Assembly: GCA_020442915.1 (NCBI GenBank)
Contig: JAGRJD010000014.1
Coordinates: forward strand, 1 to 64,000
DNA: 64,000 nucleotides
Origin: Thiothrix sp.
GTDB lineage: Bacteria > Pseudomonadota > Gammaproteobacteria > Thiotrichales > Thiotrichaceae
Direction: 5' to 3'
Shown here: positions 28,014-38,853 of the stretch, in pieces
Position numbering within the stretch: position 1 is the stretch's first letter
How the letters are laid out: every line of letters begins with the position of its first letter
Made by a program: the position numbers and the translations under genes
Notes under the pieces: generated by a model
What the model was told of the DNA's origin: nothing
Seen by the model: the letters and a program-made list of their open reading frames with translations, nothing else
Database searches by the model: none

Positions 28014-29081
28014 TCACTGGTTGGCTTTGTTGGTCAGATCAGCCAGCTTGCCCCTGACTTCCACCAGCATCTTATCATCCGGATGTTTGGCCAGCATCTC
28101 GGTGAGCAGCTTTTGTGCCTCTTCCGGCTGCCCGTTAAGGGACAGCACTTCCACCAGATGGCTGGCAATTTCCGGATCGCGCATCTTCTCGAATGCCTGA
28201 CGCAGGTATTTCTCCGCCCCGGCAATATCCGCCTTCTTGAACAGTACCCAGCCCATGCTGTCCAGAATGGCAGGACTCTCGGGCTGCAGTGCCAGCGCCT
28301 TTCTGATCAGCTCCAGCGCCTCGTCATAGCGTTCGGTACTGATGGTCAGCATGTAACCCAGGGCATTGAGGGCATCGGCATCCGCCGGATCATCCTTGAT
28401 CAGCTCATTCAGATCGGCTTCGGCCTGTGCCACGTCGCCCATACGGTCATAAGACAGTGAACGGGCATACAGCACATCACGGCGACTGCTGCCGAAAGCT
28501 GCCGCCTGAGTATAGGCATCGACGGCCTCCTGATATTCACCGGCATCATGCAGAAGCTGTCCCTCCGCCATCAGCAGCATCACCTTGCGCCCGTCAATGC
28601 TGGCATCCTTCATCTGTGCCGCCAGCCACTCCCGGGCGGTATCCAGTCCCTTTTCCTGCCGGATCAGGGCACTGACCCGACCAATGGCCTCACGGGCGAA
28701 ATCCCCATTGATGGCATCCTCATAGGCCTTAATGGCATCCTCGTAACGCTTCTGCCCTTCATAAATCTGCCCCAGAAAATAACTGGCCTCGTATTTGCGT
28801 CCCGGCACGGCCAGCAGCTTCTGCATCAGCGGCTCGGCAAAGGCAAACTCTTCCTGCTCCAGGTAAAGCAGACCCAGCGTATAGAGAATGTCGGTATTAT
28901 CGGGCTGACTCTTGTAAAGCTGCATGAACAGCGGGCGGGCCTCGTCACGGCGGTCGGCCATGATCAGCATGCGTCCGAACTCCAGCTTCAGGTTGGTATC
29001 ATCCGTCTCCTTGATCACCGGCTCCAGCACGGCAATGGCTTCATCCGGACGCTTGAGGGCAATCAGGGTCTTGGCCTCCAC
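28014..29081 (-). CDS. TPR-repeat protein, C-terminal part (frameshifted from 29084-29761)
   Basis: This frame carries about 355 residues of tetratricopeptide repeats (for example YEASYFLGQIYEGQKRYEDA and ILDSMGWVLFKKADIAGAEK). The only start at its head is GTG 29081, right after the stop of the upstream frame and without a Shine-Dalgarno. Read further upstream in the same frame, the sequence gives ERTALRVEAKTL, which continues the TPR pattern. I take it as the second part of one protein of about 580 residues, the size of Pseudomonas PA4667, which also precedes lolB. Such proteins are outer-membrane associated. Confidence 0.75.
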   Translation of the reverse strand: MEAKTLIALKRPDEAIAVLEPVIKETDDTNLKLEFGRMLIMADRRDEARPLFMQLYKSQPDNTDILYTLGLLYLEQEEFAFAEPLMQKLLAVPGRKYEASYFLGQIYEGQKRYEDAIKAYEDAINGDFAREAIGRVSALIRQEKGLDTAREWLAAQMKDASIDGRKVMLLMAEGQLLHDAGEYQEAVDAYTQAAAFGSSRRDVLYARSLSYDRMGDVAQAEADLNELIKDDPADADALNALGYMLTISTERYDEALELIRKALALQPESPAILDSMGWVLFKKADIAGAEKYLRQAFEKMRDPEIASHLVEVLSLNGQPEEAQKLLTEMLAKHPDDKMLVEVRGKLADLTNKANQ

Positions 29082-29083
29082 TC

Positions 29084-29761
29084 TCAGGGCTGTTCTTTCT
29101 GGGCCTTGTCCCCCCTGGCTGCCGCCAGCTTGCTGGCCTCCAGTGCCTGTTCAGGATGATCCGCATTCAGCGCCATGCTGGCCACGACCAGCTGCACCCG
29201 GGCCGAATCATCCACACTGGCGGCATAACGCTGGAAAATCTCATAAGCATCCGCAGCACCCGACTCCAGTGCCAGTAGGGATACCACGTACTCAAACCCG
29301 TGTCCTTCCTTCTTTTCCATGTAATCCCGAACCCAGACCACATCATCCAGGGCCTCGTCATACTGTTTGAGACGGGTACGCAGCAGAATGCGGTACTGGC
29401 GCGCATCGACCGATGCCGGCTCCAGCTTCGCCCAGCGCTCCAGCAGTTCACCGGCCAGATCGGTATTCTCGGACTGCAGGGCCAGCTCTGCCGCACGGCG
29501 CACCAGCTCCGGATCCTGACTTTCGGAGGCTGCGGCAGCATAATGCTCGGCAGCCTGTTCAATCTGGCCATTGCGCACCAGCATCTCCGCCAGCATCACG
29601 TTATACATCTGATAACTCTGTTCGGATGCAAAGGCACTGCCGGTAACGCTTGATGGCGTCTGCTCGGTATCGGCCAGCACCGGGCGGCCCAAGGCACAGC
29701 CGACAAAAAGAAGCGCCAAGGAAATACCGGCCAACGGACGGGAAGACAGCTTTTGTGACAT
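29084..29761 (-). CDS. TPR-repeat protein, N-terminal part (frame broken)
   Basis: The 225-residue frame starts after GGAGAATAAAATG with a signal peptide (GISLALLFVGCALGRPVLA; the Cys may be a lipobox). TPR units follow (YNVMLAEMLVRNGQIEQAAE). It ends prematurely in a charged tail (ARGDKAQKEQP) that does not look like TPR. A six-G run lies shortly before; one missing base there, or slippage, would join it to the 28014-29081 frame. It is divergent from hemA. Confidence 0.75.
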   Translation of the reverse strand: MSQKLSSRPLAGISLALLFVGCALGRPVLADTEQTPSSVTGSAFASEQSYQMYNVMLAEMLVRNGQIEQAAEHYAAAASESQDPELVRRAAELALQSENTDLAGELLERWAKLEPASVDARQYRILLRTRLKQYDEALDDVVWVRDYMEKKEGHGFEYVVSLLALESGAADAYEIFQRYAASVDDSARVQLVVASMALNADHPEQALEASKLAAARGDKAQKEQP

Positions 29762-29919
29762 TTTATTCTCCGGTATCCTCAGATACCTTTAACGGTGAGA
29801 TCAATACCCAAATGAGGTATTTTCACTGATTAGCCTTAATTAGCCTTGTAATCCTGTATAACGTATCAGAAAATTTGCGGTTCTTGAAATGATTTGTACG
29901 GCTGGTAAACGCTTCCCGG

Positions 29920-31188
29920 ATGTCCATCTTTGTCGTTGGTGTAAACCATAAAACAGCGCCCGTCGCTATACGGGAACAGGTTGCCTTCCCTGCAGAACAA
30001 CTGGATGAAGCCTTGGCAGCCCTGAAAGCCATGACGCATGGCACTCAGGAAAACCTCATCCTGTCGACCTGCAACCGTACCGAGCTTTATGCTGCCGGTA
30101 CCGATGCCCGCACCCCACAGCAACTGGCGCACTGGCTGGCCGACTTCCACGCCCTCCCACCGGCGCAGCTGGAGCCGCATCTTTTCGTACATCAGCAGCA
30201 GGATGCCGTACGCCATGCCCTGCGTGTTGCCTGCGGACTCGACTCCCTGATTCTGGGAGAACCCCAGATACTGGGACAGCTGAAGACCGCCCTGCAGGAA
30301 GCCACCCGCCGGGGAAACACCGGCCACAACCTCAGCCGCCTGATGCAGCATGCCTTCACGACCGCCAAAAAGGTGCGGACTGAAACCCGCATCGGTGCCA
30401 ATCCGGTCTCCGTGGCATTTGCCGCCGTCAGTCTGGCACGGCGCATTTTCAGTGATCTTGGCGAACAAACGGCACTGCTGGTGGGTGCCGGTGAAACCAT
30501 GGAGCTGGTAGGCCGCCACCTGAGCGGGCAGCACATCGGCCATCTCATCATCGCCAACCGCAACCTTGAACGTGCGCGGGTACTGGCCGGCAGCCTGAAC
30601 GGGAGCGCCATTGCCCTGACCGACATCGGTGAGCACCTGCACCAGGCCGATGTGGTCATCTCGTCCACCGCCTCCCCACTGCCGGTGATCGGCAAAGGCA
30701 TGGTTGAAAGTGCCCTCAGGCGTCGCAAACACCGCCCCGTCTTCATGGTCGACATTGCCGTTCCACGTGACATTGAACCGGAAGTGGGAGACCTGGATGA
30801 TGTTTACCTCTACACCGTTGATGACCTGCAGTCCGTGATTGAGGAAAACCTGCGCTCGCGTCAGGCGGCTGCCGAACAGGCTGAAACCATGATCAGCAAT
30901 GAGGTGCAGCATTTCATGGGCTGGCTGCGGGCCCAGGAGCAAATGGCCGTGATTCGCGAGTTTCGCCACCAGGTCGGCCTTACCCGTGATGATGTACTGG
31001 AAAAAGCTAGGCGCATGCTGGAAACCAAAGGTGCAGATGAAGCCCTCAACTTTCTGGCTCATACCCTGAGCAACAAGCTGGCACACGCCCCGACCCAGGC
31101 CATGAATCAGGCCGCCCATCAAGGCGATAGCCACCTGCTGGAGCAGGCCAGAATCCTTTTCAACCTCAAGACCGATCCGAATCCGTGA
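29920..31188 (+). CDS. hemA: Glutamyl-tRNA reductase
   Basis: The 422-residue first enzyme of C5 tetrapyrrole synthesis has [14 protein letters not shown], the catalytic Cys51 in [24 protein letters not shown], and the NADPH-binding domain [14 protein letters not shown]. The position usually occupied by Met is Thr in that last motif. A dimerisation helix bundle is at the C-terminus. It heads hemA-prfA-prmC. No strong Shine-Dalgarno is seen at ATG 29920. Confidence 0.97.
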   Translation: MSIFVVGVNHKTAPVAIREQVAFPAEQLDEALAALKAMTHGTQENLILSTCNRTELYAAGTDARTPQQLAHWLADFHALPPAQLEPHLFVHQQQDAVRHALRVACGLDSLILGEPQILGQLKTALQEATRRGNTGHNLSRLMQHAFTTAKKVRTETRIGANPVSVAFAAVSLARRIFSDLGEQTALLVGAGETMELVGRHLSGQHIGHLIIANRNLERARVLAGSLNGSAIALTDIGEHLHQADVVISSTASPLPVIGKGMVESALRRRKHRPVFMVDIAVPRDIEPEVGDLDDVYLYTVDDLQSVIEENLRSRQAAAEQAETMISNEVQHFMGWLRAQEQMAVIREFRHQVGLTRDDVLEKARRMLETKGADEALNFLAHTLSNKLAHAPTQAMNQAAHQGDSHLLEQARILFNLKTDPNP

Positions 31189-32264
31189 AAGCCTCCATCC
31201 TTCAGAAACTGGAACAGCTGCATGAGCGCTACCAGGAAGTTGCCGCCCTGCTGAGCGATGCCGGGATCATCGCCGACCAGGAACAGTTCCGCAGACTTTC
31301 GATTGAATACAGCCAGCTGGAACCGGTAGCCAAAGGGTTTGAGGATTACCGCCAGACCCGGCATGACCTTGAAAACGCCCGTGAGCTGCTGGCTGATCCT
31401 GAAATGCGCGCCATGGCGGAAGAAGAACTGGAAGCGGGACGCATCCGCCTGCAGGAGCAGGAGCTGGCACTGCAGAAAGCCCTCCTGCCCCGTGACCCGC
31501 ACGATGACAGTGACATCTTCCTGGAAATTCGGGCCGGAACCGGCGGTGATGAGGCGGCGATCTTTGCCGGTGACCTGTTCCGCATGTATGCACGCTACGC
31601 CGAACGCCAGCGCTGGCAGGTGGAGATTATCAGCCAGAATGCCGGTGAGCATGGTGGCTACCGTGAAATCATTGCCGGTGTATCCGGTACCGGTGTCTAC
31701 GCCCGGCTCAAGTTTGAATCCGGTGCCCACCGGGTCCAGCGTGTGCCTGAAACTGAATCCCAGGGCCGCATCCACACCTCTGCTGCGACGGTGGCGATCA
31801 TGCCGGAGGTCAAGGCGGTTGAAGCCGAGGCCATCAATCCGGCGGATCTGCGCATTGATACCTTCCGGGCCTCCGGAGCGGGCGGACAGCACATCAACAA
31901 GACTGACTCGGCTATCCGTATCACCCACCTGCCCAGCGGTATTGTCGTTGAATGTCAGGATGAACGCTCCCAGCACAAGAACCGGGCAAGGGCCATGGCC
32001 CTGCTGCAGTCACGCCTGTTTGAAATCAAACGCCAGCAGCAGGCCGATGAGCAGGCGGAAACCCGGCGCAATCTGGTCGGCAGTGGCGACCGTTCCGAGC
32101 GCATCCGTACCTACAATTTTCCTCAGGGGCGACTGACGGATCACCGTATCAACCTGACCCTGTACCGCCTGGATGAAGTGATTGAAGGCGACCTTGACCC
32201 GGTGATCGAGCCGCTGGTGAATGAGTATCAGGCTGACCAGCTGAATGCACTGGCCGATGAATGA
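31185..32264 (+). CDS. prfA: Peptide chain release factor 1
   Basis: The 359-residue class I release factor for UAA/UAG has the GGQ motif in [20 protein letters not shown]. The codon-recognition region near residue 184 reads [15 protein letters not shown]; the canonical RF1 tripeptide PxT appears as PET here, near the usual PAT/PVT. The start is GTG 31185, overlapping the hemA stop (GTGA), so it is translationally coupled. Confidence 0.97.
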   Translation: MKASILQKLEQLHERYQEVAALLSDAGIIADQEQFRRLSIEYSQLEPVAKGFEDYRQTRHDLENARELLADPEMRAMAEEELEAGRIRLQEQELALQKALLPRDPHDDSDIFLEIRAGTGGDEAAIFAGDLFRMYARYAERQRWQVEIISQNAGEHGGYREIIAGVSGTGVYARLKFESGAHRVQRVPETESQGRIHTSAATVAIMPEVKAVEAEAINPADLRIDTFRASGAGGQHINKTDSAIRITHLPSGIVVECQDERSQHKNRARAMALLQSRLFEIKRQQQADEQAETRRNLVGSGDRSERIRTYNFPQGRLTDHRINLTLYRLDEVIEGDLDPVIEPLVNEYQADQLNALADE

Positions 32265-33135
32265 GTCAGCCATCCGCAATCTGATCCGCAGCGCCAGTGC
32301 CGGACTGGCAACTGTCACCGAGGCACCGCAGCTGGAAGCGGAGCTGTTGCTGGCCCACTGCCTGAACAAACCGCGCAGCTACCTGTACACCTGGCCGGAG
32401 CGTGTGCCCGACACGAATCAGTGCCAACGGTTTCAGCAGCAGGTGCAGGCACGGCAGCAGGGCTGGCCGGTCGCCTACCTGCTGGGTGAACGTGAATTCA
32501 TGGGCCTGCGTCTCCAGGTGACACCGGCCACACTGATCCCGCGTCCGGAAACCGAACTGCTGGTGGAGCAGGCCCTGCTGCATCTGCCCGTGCAGGCCCC
32601 GGCTCGGGTACTGGAGCTTGGCACCGGCAGTGGTGCCATTGCCCTGGCCATGGCGCATGTCCGCCCCGATCTGCAGATAACGGCCACGGATATTTCCGGC
32701 GATGCCCTGAACATGGCACAACACAATGCCCGGCAGCTGGGGATAAGTACGGTGAATTTTCTGGCTTCGGACTGGTTTTCCGCGCTTCCGGCAGGCATGC
32801 CGTTTGCCCTGATTGTCGCCAACCCACCCTATATCGCTGCTGCTGATCCGCATCTGGAACAGGGAGATTTACGCTTTGAGCCACAGATGGCACTGGTCTC
32901 AGGTGCGGACGGTCTGGATGCCATCCGTACCATTGTCCAGCAGGCCGGGCGATACCTTACGCCGGGGGGCTGGTTGCTGTTTGAGCATGGTTTTGATCAG
33001 GGGCCGGCCTGCTGCAAATTACTGCAACAGGCCGGCTATCAGGCGGTTGACTGCCTCAGGGATATGGCCGGCCTGGATCGCATCAGTCTGGGCCAGCACT
33101 TTCCCTTGAGGCAGGCTTTGCAGTCTGCCGGCTAG
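32257..33135 (+). CDS. prmC: Release-factor glutamine methyltransferase
   Basis: The 292-residue enzyme methylates the GGQ glutamine of RF1 and RF2. Motif I is [13 protein letters not shown] and the catalytic NPPY is in [18 protein letters not shown] 32257 overlaps the end of prfA by eight bases, so product and substrate are co-translated. Its stop and the stop of pilY1 on the other strand share the palindrome CTAG. Confidence 0.96.
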   Translation: MNESAIRNLIRSASAGLATVTEAPQLEAELLLAHCLNKPRSYLYTWPERVPDTNQCQRFQQQVQARQQGWPVAYLLGEREFMGLRLQVTPATLIPRPETELLVEQALLHLPVQAPARVLELGTGSGAIALAMAHVRPDLQITATDISGDALNMAQHNARQLGISTVNFLASDWFSALPAGMPFALIVANPPYIAAADPHLEQGDLRFEPQMALVSGADGLDAIRTIVQQAGRYLTPGGWLLFEHGFDQGPACCKLLQQAGYQAVDCLRDMAGLDRISLGQHFPLRQALQSAG

Positions 33136-36100
33136 TTTCCGGTCGTGGTGGTCGTTGCCGTTGCCTCATCGGTCGTATTGTCATTCTTCCAGAATACCCT
33201 GGGCAGCAACCGGGTCAGGTCCACCATTTCGCTATAACCCCCACTGCCGTCCGGCGTAGTGTTGTTGTTGTCCAGCAGCGGCAGATCACTCTTGCCCACC
33301 CGGACGGTAACGGTCTGGTAGCAGTCACCTGCCGTGCACTCGCCACCATCCTCGGCAGTCAGGGCCCCGAAAATCACCTGTGGCATGTCCAGAATCTCGT
33401 TCGAGCCAGCGTTGACAAAATCATCCTTGCTGCCACCGCCATCCCCGTCATCCCGGTCCAGATTGGCCACGGGCGCACCGGTCATGATATCGAGCACATA
33501 GGCCCGTGACATGTTGGTAGCAGGCTGACAGGCATTCACCACACTCTGGTTCCCGTTTTCATCCGTCCGGGAGAAGGTGGTGAACAGAACCTTGTCCAGG
33601 AAGGTCAGGGCTGGCGCCAGTACCTTCTCGGCATAACGGGCTGTGAAGGGATAATACCAACCCTTCTTATCCTCGTACTCCAGGAAGTTCTTCTGATGCT
33701 CCGCCGTACTGTCTTCCAGCATCTGGTCACGCGGCACCAGGGCGCTGTCCAGAATCGGATAATAAGGATCATTGGCCGGCACTGCGGTATAGACATACTT
33801 ATCACGCAGGACATAGAAACGGTCTTCGGTGTCAGCACTCAGCGGATGGGTCCGATAGCCGCTGCCCAGGGCCACGGTCAGCAGGGGCTCTCCCTTTTCC
33901 AGCCGCAGGGCCACATCCGGCTCATAAAAGAACATGCGGTTGTCGGGATTCATGTCTCCGCCTCCCAGTTCAGCCAGCTTGGTCAGGCGTGCCTTGCTGT
34001 AATCATAAGTCCCATTCTGGCCCTGCTCGATTTCCATGTCCACGCGCCAGACATTGCCACCGGTATCGGAAAAGTACAGGCGATCCAGAGACCCGTTGTT
34101 GTCCATGTCCAGAATGCGGATATCACCCGGAATGCTGTCCTGCAGCTGACTGCCGCCCGTCAGGGAGCCACCATTGGAGCCGGTCCGCTTGACGGACCAG
34201 ACCAGGGCCCCGGTTTCGGCATCCACCATATAGACATCATGCCCCAGTGTATCCGCCGGACGATTGCTGCCACTGCCCAGACCGTTGTTGCCGATCAGGG
34301 TATCCTTGACCGGATCATAGCCGCCACCAAAAACCATCACATACTTGAGCTCACCGCTGGTGCTGGTTGTGCTCTTGAGCCGGATCCGGGCCAGTGTCGG
34401 CCGGGACCAGGTTTCGCCCAGGGTGGCAAAGACGGTGCTGGAAGGGCCAATACGCCACTTCAATACAGGCTTGCTGTCCGGATCGGTAATATCCAGGGCG
34501 TAATACATGCGCCCGCCACGACGCAGGCCGAAATACAGAAAAACTTTGTCATCACCATCGATCTGGCCATTGCTGTTTTTATCCTGACGCCAGATCGACA
34601 GCGGGCCATCGATACCGTAGATGTGGTGGCGATAATCGTCATTGCGGAAAAATGCATCCTGGTTTTTCAGCAGTGGAGCCGGCATGAACGCCCATTTTTC
34701 AACCCCGGTCTCGGCATCAAGCGCATGCAGGAAACCTTCATTGGTAGCCGAAAAGACAATCGTGCTGTCGCCATAATCCACCACGACCGGCTTGCTGTTG
34801 AGCATGTCACCCATGTGATTGCGTGCCACCCCGTCAGTACCCCCCACACCATCCTTGTAGCCACGGACAAAGTTCAGCAGCGTGGTGCGGTAAGCAGTAG
34901 AGACCGGCTCGCCCGGACAGGTCGTGACTTCGGCAATATTGACACAGCCGTCCAGGGTATCCGGATCACCGAACACCTGCACCTTGTCACCGTTGCAGTC
35001 CGTGTAATTTCCCTGACAGCTCATGCCGGTCGGGCCGGCATCGCCATTCAGCTCAACCAGACGATTTTTGGTCTGCCGGGTATCCGGTGTCAACATGGCA
35101 CTGGTAATGTCGGCGTTGTCGGCACTGATGGCAACCAGGGCCGAACCGACATCGGTCCAGAGTTTACGTGCGTCCGGTGCCGGCAGCTTGTTGGCCGCTC
35201 CACCGACGGTCACATCACTGCCATGCACCTGTGATGACCACAGATCACGGGCTTGAGGCCGGAAGCGGCTGTTTTCATCCAGGGCCGGATTGCCGGCTGC
35301 ATCCACAATCTGGCCACCGCTGAGGGTGAACTTGCGCAGATTGCCCGGCCACTGCGGTGTGGTCATGCTGTCAAATACCGGAATATAGACACTGCTGCCA
35401 TGTGACAGGACACTGTTTTCATCAATGGCATAACTGGGCGAAGCAAAGGAGTAGGAATTCTTCTGCACGGCATTCAGTACATTGCGGAATGCCTTGGAGA
35501 GTTCGTCGGCATTATTGGCCGAGAAGGCCCCCTCTTCCGCCGTCGCCAGCGAATTGAGATACGCCGTTCCCTCCGGATCGTCCGTCAGCGCGTAGGCGAC
35601 TGTATAGGTCAGGACATTCTGGGTGCCGGACAGCTCCGGTGCCTGATCGGTATCCGCCAGAAAACGGGTCAGTTCAGGACCACATTTGCCACTCTTGAAT
35701 CCCTGTGGTGCATCCTGACAGCCACCACCCAGAATGTCTGACAGGTTGACGGGCAGATTCGCCGAGGTCATGTCCGGCTTGATGAGAATGGAAGTCGGGG
35801 AAGGCAGGGGAGCATCAGGATCCACGACTTCCGGATAACGGTTAATCCCGTCAGCGATACTGCTGGTCCGGTAAGGGTACTCTGGCCGCCCATCCGACAT
35901 CACAACCAGATAATTGGCCTGACAGCTGTGCTCGATGGGAGAAGTGTAGGCCATGTCACCCTCATAGCCCCCCGGGCACAGATCATGTGTACAGAAAACC
36001 AGCTCCTCGGTACAAGTGAAGTCATTGTTTTCACAACAGGGCGTTTGTCCCGGCAGACCGGTAGCGGGATTCAGGGGACACTGGTTCTGCTGGGCCGGAT

Positions 36101-36836
36101 CAGTGATCCAGTTACAGCAGCCGCCCTGGGTCACCGTCTTGCAACTGGCCGGGTCTTCGGTACCATTGCACTCTCCCCAGCTCTGGCCACACTGTTTTTT
36201 GACCGGACTGGTGCAGGCATCCAGCCCTCCCGTATAAGTGCTGGGATGGGCGGCAGCAATAAAGCTGGGTGGCTGCTTGCCCCAGAATACCGCCTCACCC
36301 CGGAAATAGCGCATAGCCTCAAACAGTGAATCCACAATCGGGGTAGGACCGTCGGCAGTCCAGCTGTCAACGATGTCAGCCAGAAATGTCCGCACCGGCG
36401 TCTGAGGTGTCGGGTCCGGCAGATTATCGACAACGCCATTGACAACATCATAGGCATCGGTATCCACCTGGATGGTCGGAAAATTAACTCCCTTGACAAA
36501 GCTCCAGTTACTGCCAAAGACTTTGTAATCCTTGCTCCAGTCCGAATTGGCATAATGCATCAGGCCGACATTCATATCGGGTGGTGCATCCTCCATCACC
36601 TGCCGGAAAGTCTCTTTCAGGACATCCATCCGGGTCTGACCACTACCATCCGAAAGGAGATCAGCCATGCTGCCGGAGGAATCCATCAGGAACAGGACAT
36701 TGGGATTGACGCTGCTGGCCTGGTTCTGAAAAAAGATTTCGGTTTCATCGGCCTGTACCGGTGTCAGCACCAGTAACAGCAAACTGCTCAGCCACACCCC
36801 GAGCAGGGGCTTCAGAAATTGTGGCAAGGTGTTCAT
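33132..36836 (-). CDS. pilY1: Type IV pilus tip-associated adhesin PilY1
   Basis: The 1234-residue protein has a signal peptide ending near PVQA|D30. A von Willebrand A-like domain follows with MIDAS DSSGS at 52-56, then a Cys-rich region (about 220-300) and a C-terminal quinoprotein-like beta-propeller (from about 640). Two EF-hand-like calcium loops are visible: DKNSNGQIDGDD near 750 and DMDNNGSLD at 910-918. PilY1 proteins control pilus extension and adhesion. ATG 36836 has AGGA at good spacing; ATG 36842 is closer to it. It is last in pilV-pilW-pilX-pilE-pilY1. Confidence 0.94.
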   Translation of the reverse strand: MNTLPQFLKPLLGVWLSSLLLLVLTPVQADETEIFFQNQASSVNPNVLFLMDSSGSMADLLSDGSGQTRMDVLKETFRQVMEDAPPDMNVGLMHYANSDWSKDYKVFGSNWSFVKGVNFPTIQVDTDAYDVVNGVVDNLPDPTPQTPVRTFLADIVDSWTADGPTPIVDSLFEAMRYFRGEAVFWGKQPPSFIAAAHPSTYTGGLDACTSPVKKQCGQSWGECNGTEDPASCKTVTQGGCCNWITDPAQQNQCPLNPATGLPGQTPCCENNDFTCTEELVFCTHDLCPGGYEGDMAYTSPIEHSCQANYLVVMSDGRPEYPYRTSSIADGINRYPEVVDPDAPLPSPTSILIKPDMTSANLPVNLSDILGGGCQDAPQGFKSGKCGPELTRFLADTDQAPELSGTQNVLTYTVAYALTDDPEGTAYLNSLATAEEGAFSANNADELSKAFRNVLNAVQKNSYSFASPSYAIDENSVLSHGSSVYIPVFDSMTTPQWPGNLRKFTLSGGQIVDAAGNPALDENSRFRPQARDLWSSQVHGSDVTVGGAANKLPAPDARKLWTDVGSALVAISADNADITSAMLTPDTRQTKNRLVELNGDAGPTGMSCQGNYTDCNGDKVQVFGDPDTLDGCVNIAEVTTCPGEPVSTAYRTTLLNFVRGYKDGVGGTDGVARNHMGDMLNSKPVVVDYGDSTIVFSATNEGFLHALDAETGVEKWAFMPAPLLKNQDAFFRNDDYRHHIYGIDGPLSIWRQDKNSNGQIDGDDKVFLYFGLRRGGRMYYALDITDPDSKPVLKWRIGPSSTVFATLGETWSRPTLARIRLKSTTSTSGELKYVMVFGGGYDPVKDTLIGNNGLGSGSNRPADTLGHDVYMVDAETGALVWSVKRTGSNGGSLTGGSQLQDSIPGDIRILDMDNNGSLDRLYFSDTGGNVWRVDMEIEQGQNGTYDYSKARLTKLAELGGGDMNPDNRMFFYEPDVALRLEKGEPLLTVALGSGYRTHPLSADTEDRFYVLRDKYVYTAVPANDPYYPILDSALVPRDQMLEDSTAEHQKNFLEYEDKKGWYYPFTARYAEKVLAPALTFLDKVLFTTFSRTDENGNQSVVNACQPATNMSRAYVLDIMTGAPVANLDRDDGDGGGSKDDFVNAGSNEILDMPQVIFGALTAEDGGECTAGDCYQTVTVRVGKSDLPLLDNNNTTPDGSGGYSEMVDLTRLLPRVFWKNDNTTDEATATTTTTGN

Positions 36837-36885
36837 TGGCATGCTTCCTCTTGTTATATGCTTCTGCAACTGCCCGTATCCAGAC

Positions 36886-37347
36886 TCAGTTCCAGCAGTC
36901 CGTGCCGCTGGCGGTCTTGCGTCCCATGTGGTCCAGATTGAAGCGGCTGCACCCGGTATCACCAGCCTGACTGCCGCCGGAGCGGGGACCAGCCTGCAGG
37001 GTGAAACCACTGCAGGCATTGGCAGCCGTTCCCTGACAACCGCCCGGTGTCACACCCGAAATACTGAGTTCATACTCCCGCTCCGGACTGTCGATCTTGT
37101 CGTCACTGACGGAATAGCCCAGCTGGGCCAGGGTGCTGGCATAACTGTAATTGCGGGTGTAATAAGTTTCCTGACGCTGGGCCAGCTGCTGCAGGCCGAC
37201 CTTGGCATCAGAGCGCTTGCTCTTCCTGACCTGCTGCAGGTAGCTCGGATAGGCAAATGAGGCCAGGATGGCCACAATCACCACCACAATCATCAGTTCT
37301 ATCAGGGAAAAACCTGCATTCCTTCTCGCTGCCATTTTTGTTGTCAT
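36886..37347 (-). CDS. pilE: Type IV minor pilin PilE
   Basis: The 153-residue prepilin has cleavage site RRNAG|FSLIELMIVVVIVAIL, with Glu5 of the mature protein present. SYLQQVRKSKRSDAKVGLQQ and YTRNYSYASTLAQLGY are typical of the PilE minor pilin family. Four cysteines lie in the C-terminal part. It lies between pilX (82 bases) and pilY1 (49 bases); in P. aeruginosa pilE follows pilY1 instead. Confidence 0.9.
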   Translation of the reverse strand: MTTKMAARRNAGFSLIELMIVVVIVAILASFAYPSYLQQVRKSKRSDAKVGLQQLAQRQETYYTRNYSYASTLAQLGYSVSDDKIDSPEREYELSISGVTPGGCQGTAANACSGFTLQAGPRSGGSQAGDTGCSRFNLDHMGRKTASGTDCWN

Positions 37348-37429
37348 GTTGATACCGTATTATTTCTGAAAGACCCGCCACAAGCCCTGTGCCATGATCT
37401 TCATCTGAATCTTCGCCCGTGCTGCCCGG

Positions 37430-37933
37430 CTATTGCCCTGCGAGTGCATCCCCTTGGGCAGGAACGTACTTGATGACACCGACCGAATGTTTTGCACGTG
37501 TACCCTGCAGGCTGGCTTTGGAAATCACGGCAAACTGGCGGCAATCAAAGCTGCCGGTTTTCGGCAGCTGGGAAACAGACATGGCGAACCCTTCCTGCCC
37601 CGAGCACATGGCAGTCCCCTTCATCCACACTTCACCGACGGCACTGACCTGACTGCCTTCAATCTGATAGTGGTACGGATGTTTGTAGGGCACACCGCCG
37701 GATGCCTCCTCAATACTGTTCATTTCAATAATATCCTCAAGCGCCGACTCGGACCCCTGATAAGTCATGACCCGCAACAGACTGTTGTTGGTGATACGGG
37801 TATCCGTGATCCCCATACGGGCCGCGGCCACCCCGATGATGGTCAGGGTCAGAAGAATGATCAACCCCCACAACAGGATTGACCCCTGCTGCCGGCTGCC
37901 CATGCCGCATCGGCCTGTTACCATTGTGCTCAT
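37430..37933 (-). CDS. pilX: Type IV minor pilin PilX
   Basis: The 167-residue protein begins with RQQG|SILLWGLIILLTLTIIGVAA, a PilX-type prepilin signal in which residue 5 of the mature protein is Leu rather than Glu. RITNNSLLRVMTYQGSESAL matches PilX. Two cysteines (CSGQEG and DCRQF) may pair. It is 17 bases after pilW. Confidence 0.82.
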   Translation of the reverse strand: MSTMVTGRCGMGSRQQGSILLWGLIILLTLTIIGVAAARMGITDTRITNNSLLRVMTYQGSESALEDIIEMNSIEEASGGVPYKHPYHYQIEGSQVSAVGEVWMKGTAMCSGQEGFAMSVSQLPKTGSFDCRQFAVISKASLQGTRAKHSVGVIKYVPAQGDALAGQ

Positions 37934-37950
37934 TTAAACCGTCTCCATCA

Positions 37951-38838
37951 TTAATCGCTTTCAACCCGGCGGGCGACATTGCGCAACCGGATGGTGGTGG
38001 TATAGACCGCACGCTTGTAGCGATCCGGCCCGGCCTCTATGGTCTGGTCCAGCAACTGGTAAGAGCCCGACTGACTGTCGGGATAAATCGGATCGATGGA
38101 GCGCATCAGCAATGCCACCTGCACACTCAGTATCCGGCTCCAGGCATTGCTGGCCTGCACCTGGGTTGCCGTCCAGTAATTGTCGGCAGCCCGGTCCCCA
38201 TTCATGTCCACACCGTAACGGAACTGGATATTCTCGACCCCCTGCGCCCAAGGCTGGGATGAGATATTGTTGGACCCGCCACACTGCAGGGCCGGTACCT
38301 TATCGCCCACGGCATTGCGGAAATTGTCAGGATCGACCCGGAACGAATTGTAAACCTGCCCGATATCACGACTGGGTGTTTTATCCGGCAGGCACTCAGG
38401 GCTCAGGCTGGACCCGTTACAATCGACAAACAGGCTGTCATCGGCCAGATACGAGACACCAATGGTATCGCCACCGTTGCTCCGGGTGCCATCGGCAGCG
38501 CTGTTGATGATATTGGGTGCTCTGGGGTTGACGGCACTGCCGCTGCAGGCTTTCTGGGTGATGCTGGTTCCGGACGGAATGACGTAATTCTGGACCGGCA
38601 TCCCGGAGGTACCGGCATAACCGGCATGCTCGATGTGCTCGGTCAGCACCCTCAGGGCCATGCGGGCATTTTCATCCAGCTCGGAAATCTGGTCACGGGT
38701 GGCGTAACTCTGCTTACTGCTGAGATAAACCGTCCCCACGCCGGCCACGATGAACAACCCCAGGGTCATGGCAAGCATGAGCTCCAGCAGGGTCAGACCG
38801 GATTGTTTGCATTTTACGCATATACCTGTTCTGATCAT
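37951..38838 (-). CDS. pilW: Type IV minor pilin PilW
   Basis: The 295-residue prepilin has KQSG|LTLLELMLAMTLGLFIVAG, with Glu5 present, followed by SELDENARMALRVLTEHIEHAGY, the standard PilW helix. GVENIQFRYGVDMNGDRAADNYW is a conserved C-terminal segment. It starts 15 bases after pilV and probably forms part of the tip complex with PilV, PilX, PilE and PilY1. Confidence 0.9.
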   Translation of the reverse strand: MIRTGICVKCKQSGLTLLELMLAMTLGLFIVAGVGTVYLSSKQSYATRDQISELDENARMALRVLTEHIEHAGYAGTSGMPVQNYVIPSGTSITQKACSGSAVNPRAPNIINSAADGTRSNGGDTIGVSYLADDSLFVDCNGSSLSPECLPDKTPSRDIGQVYNSFRVDPDNFRNAVGDKVPALQCGGSNNISSQPWAQGVENIQFRYGVDMNGDRAADNYWTATQVQASNAWSRILSVQVALLMRSIDPIYPDSQSGSYQLLDQTIEAGPDRYKRAVYTTTIRLRNVARRVESD

Positions 38839-38853
38839 GATTTCTGCTCCTCC

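Noticed and set aside
29081-29083. GTG 29081 as an independent gene start
   Set aside because: No Shine-Dalgarno, and the TPR pattern continues upstream in the same frame, so a frameshifted single gene is the simpler reading.
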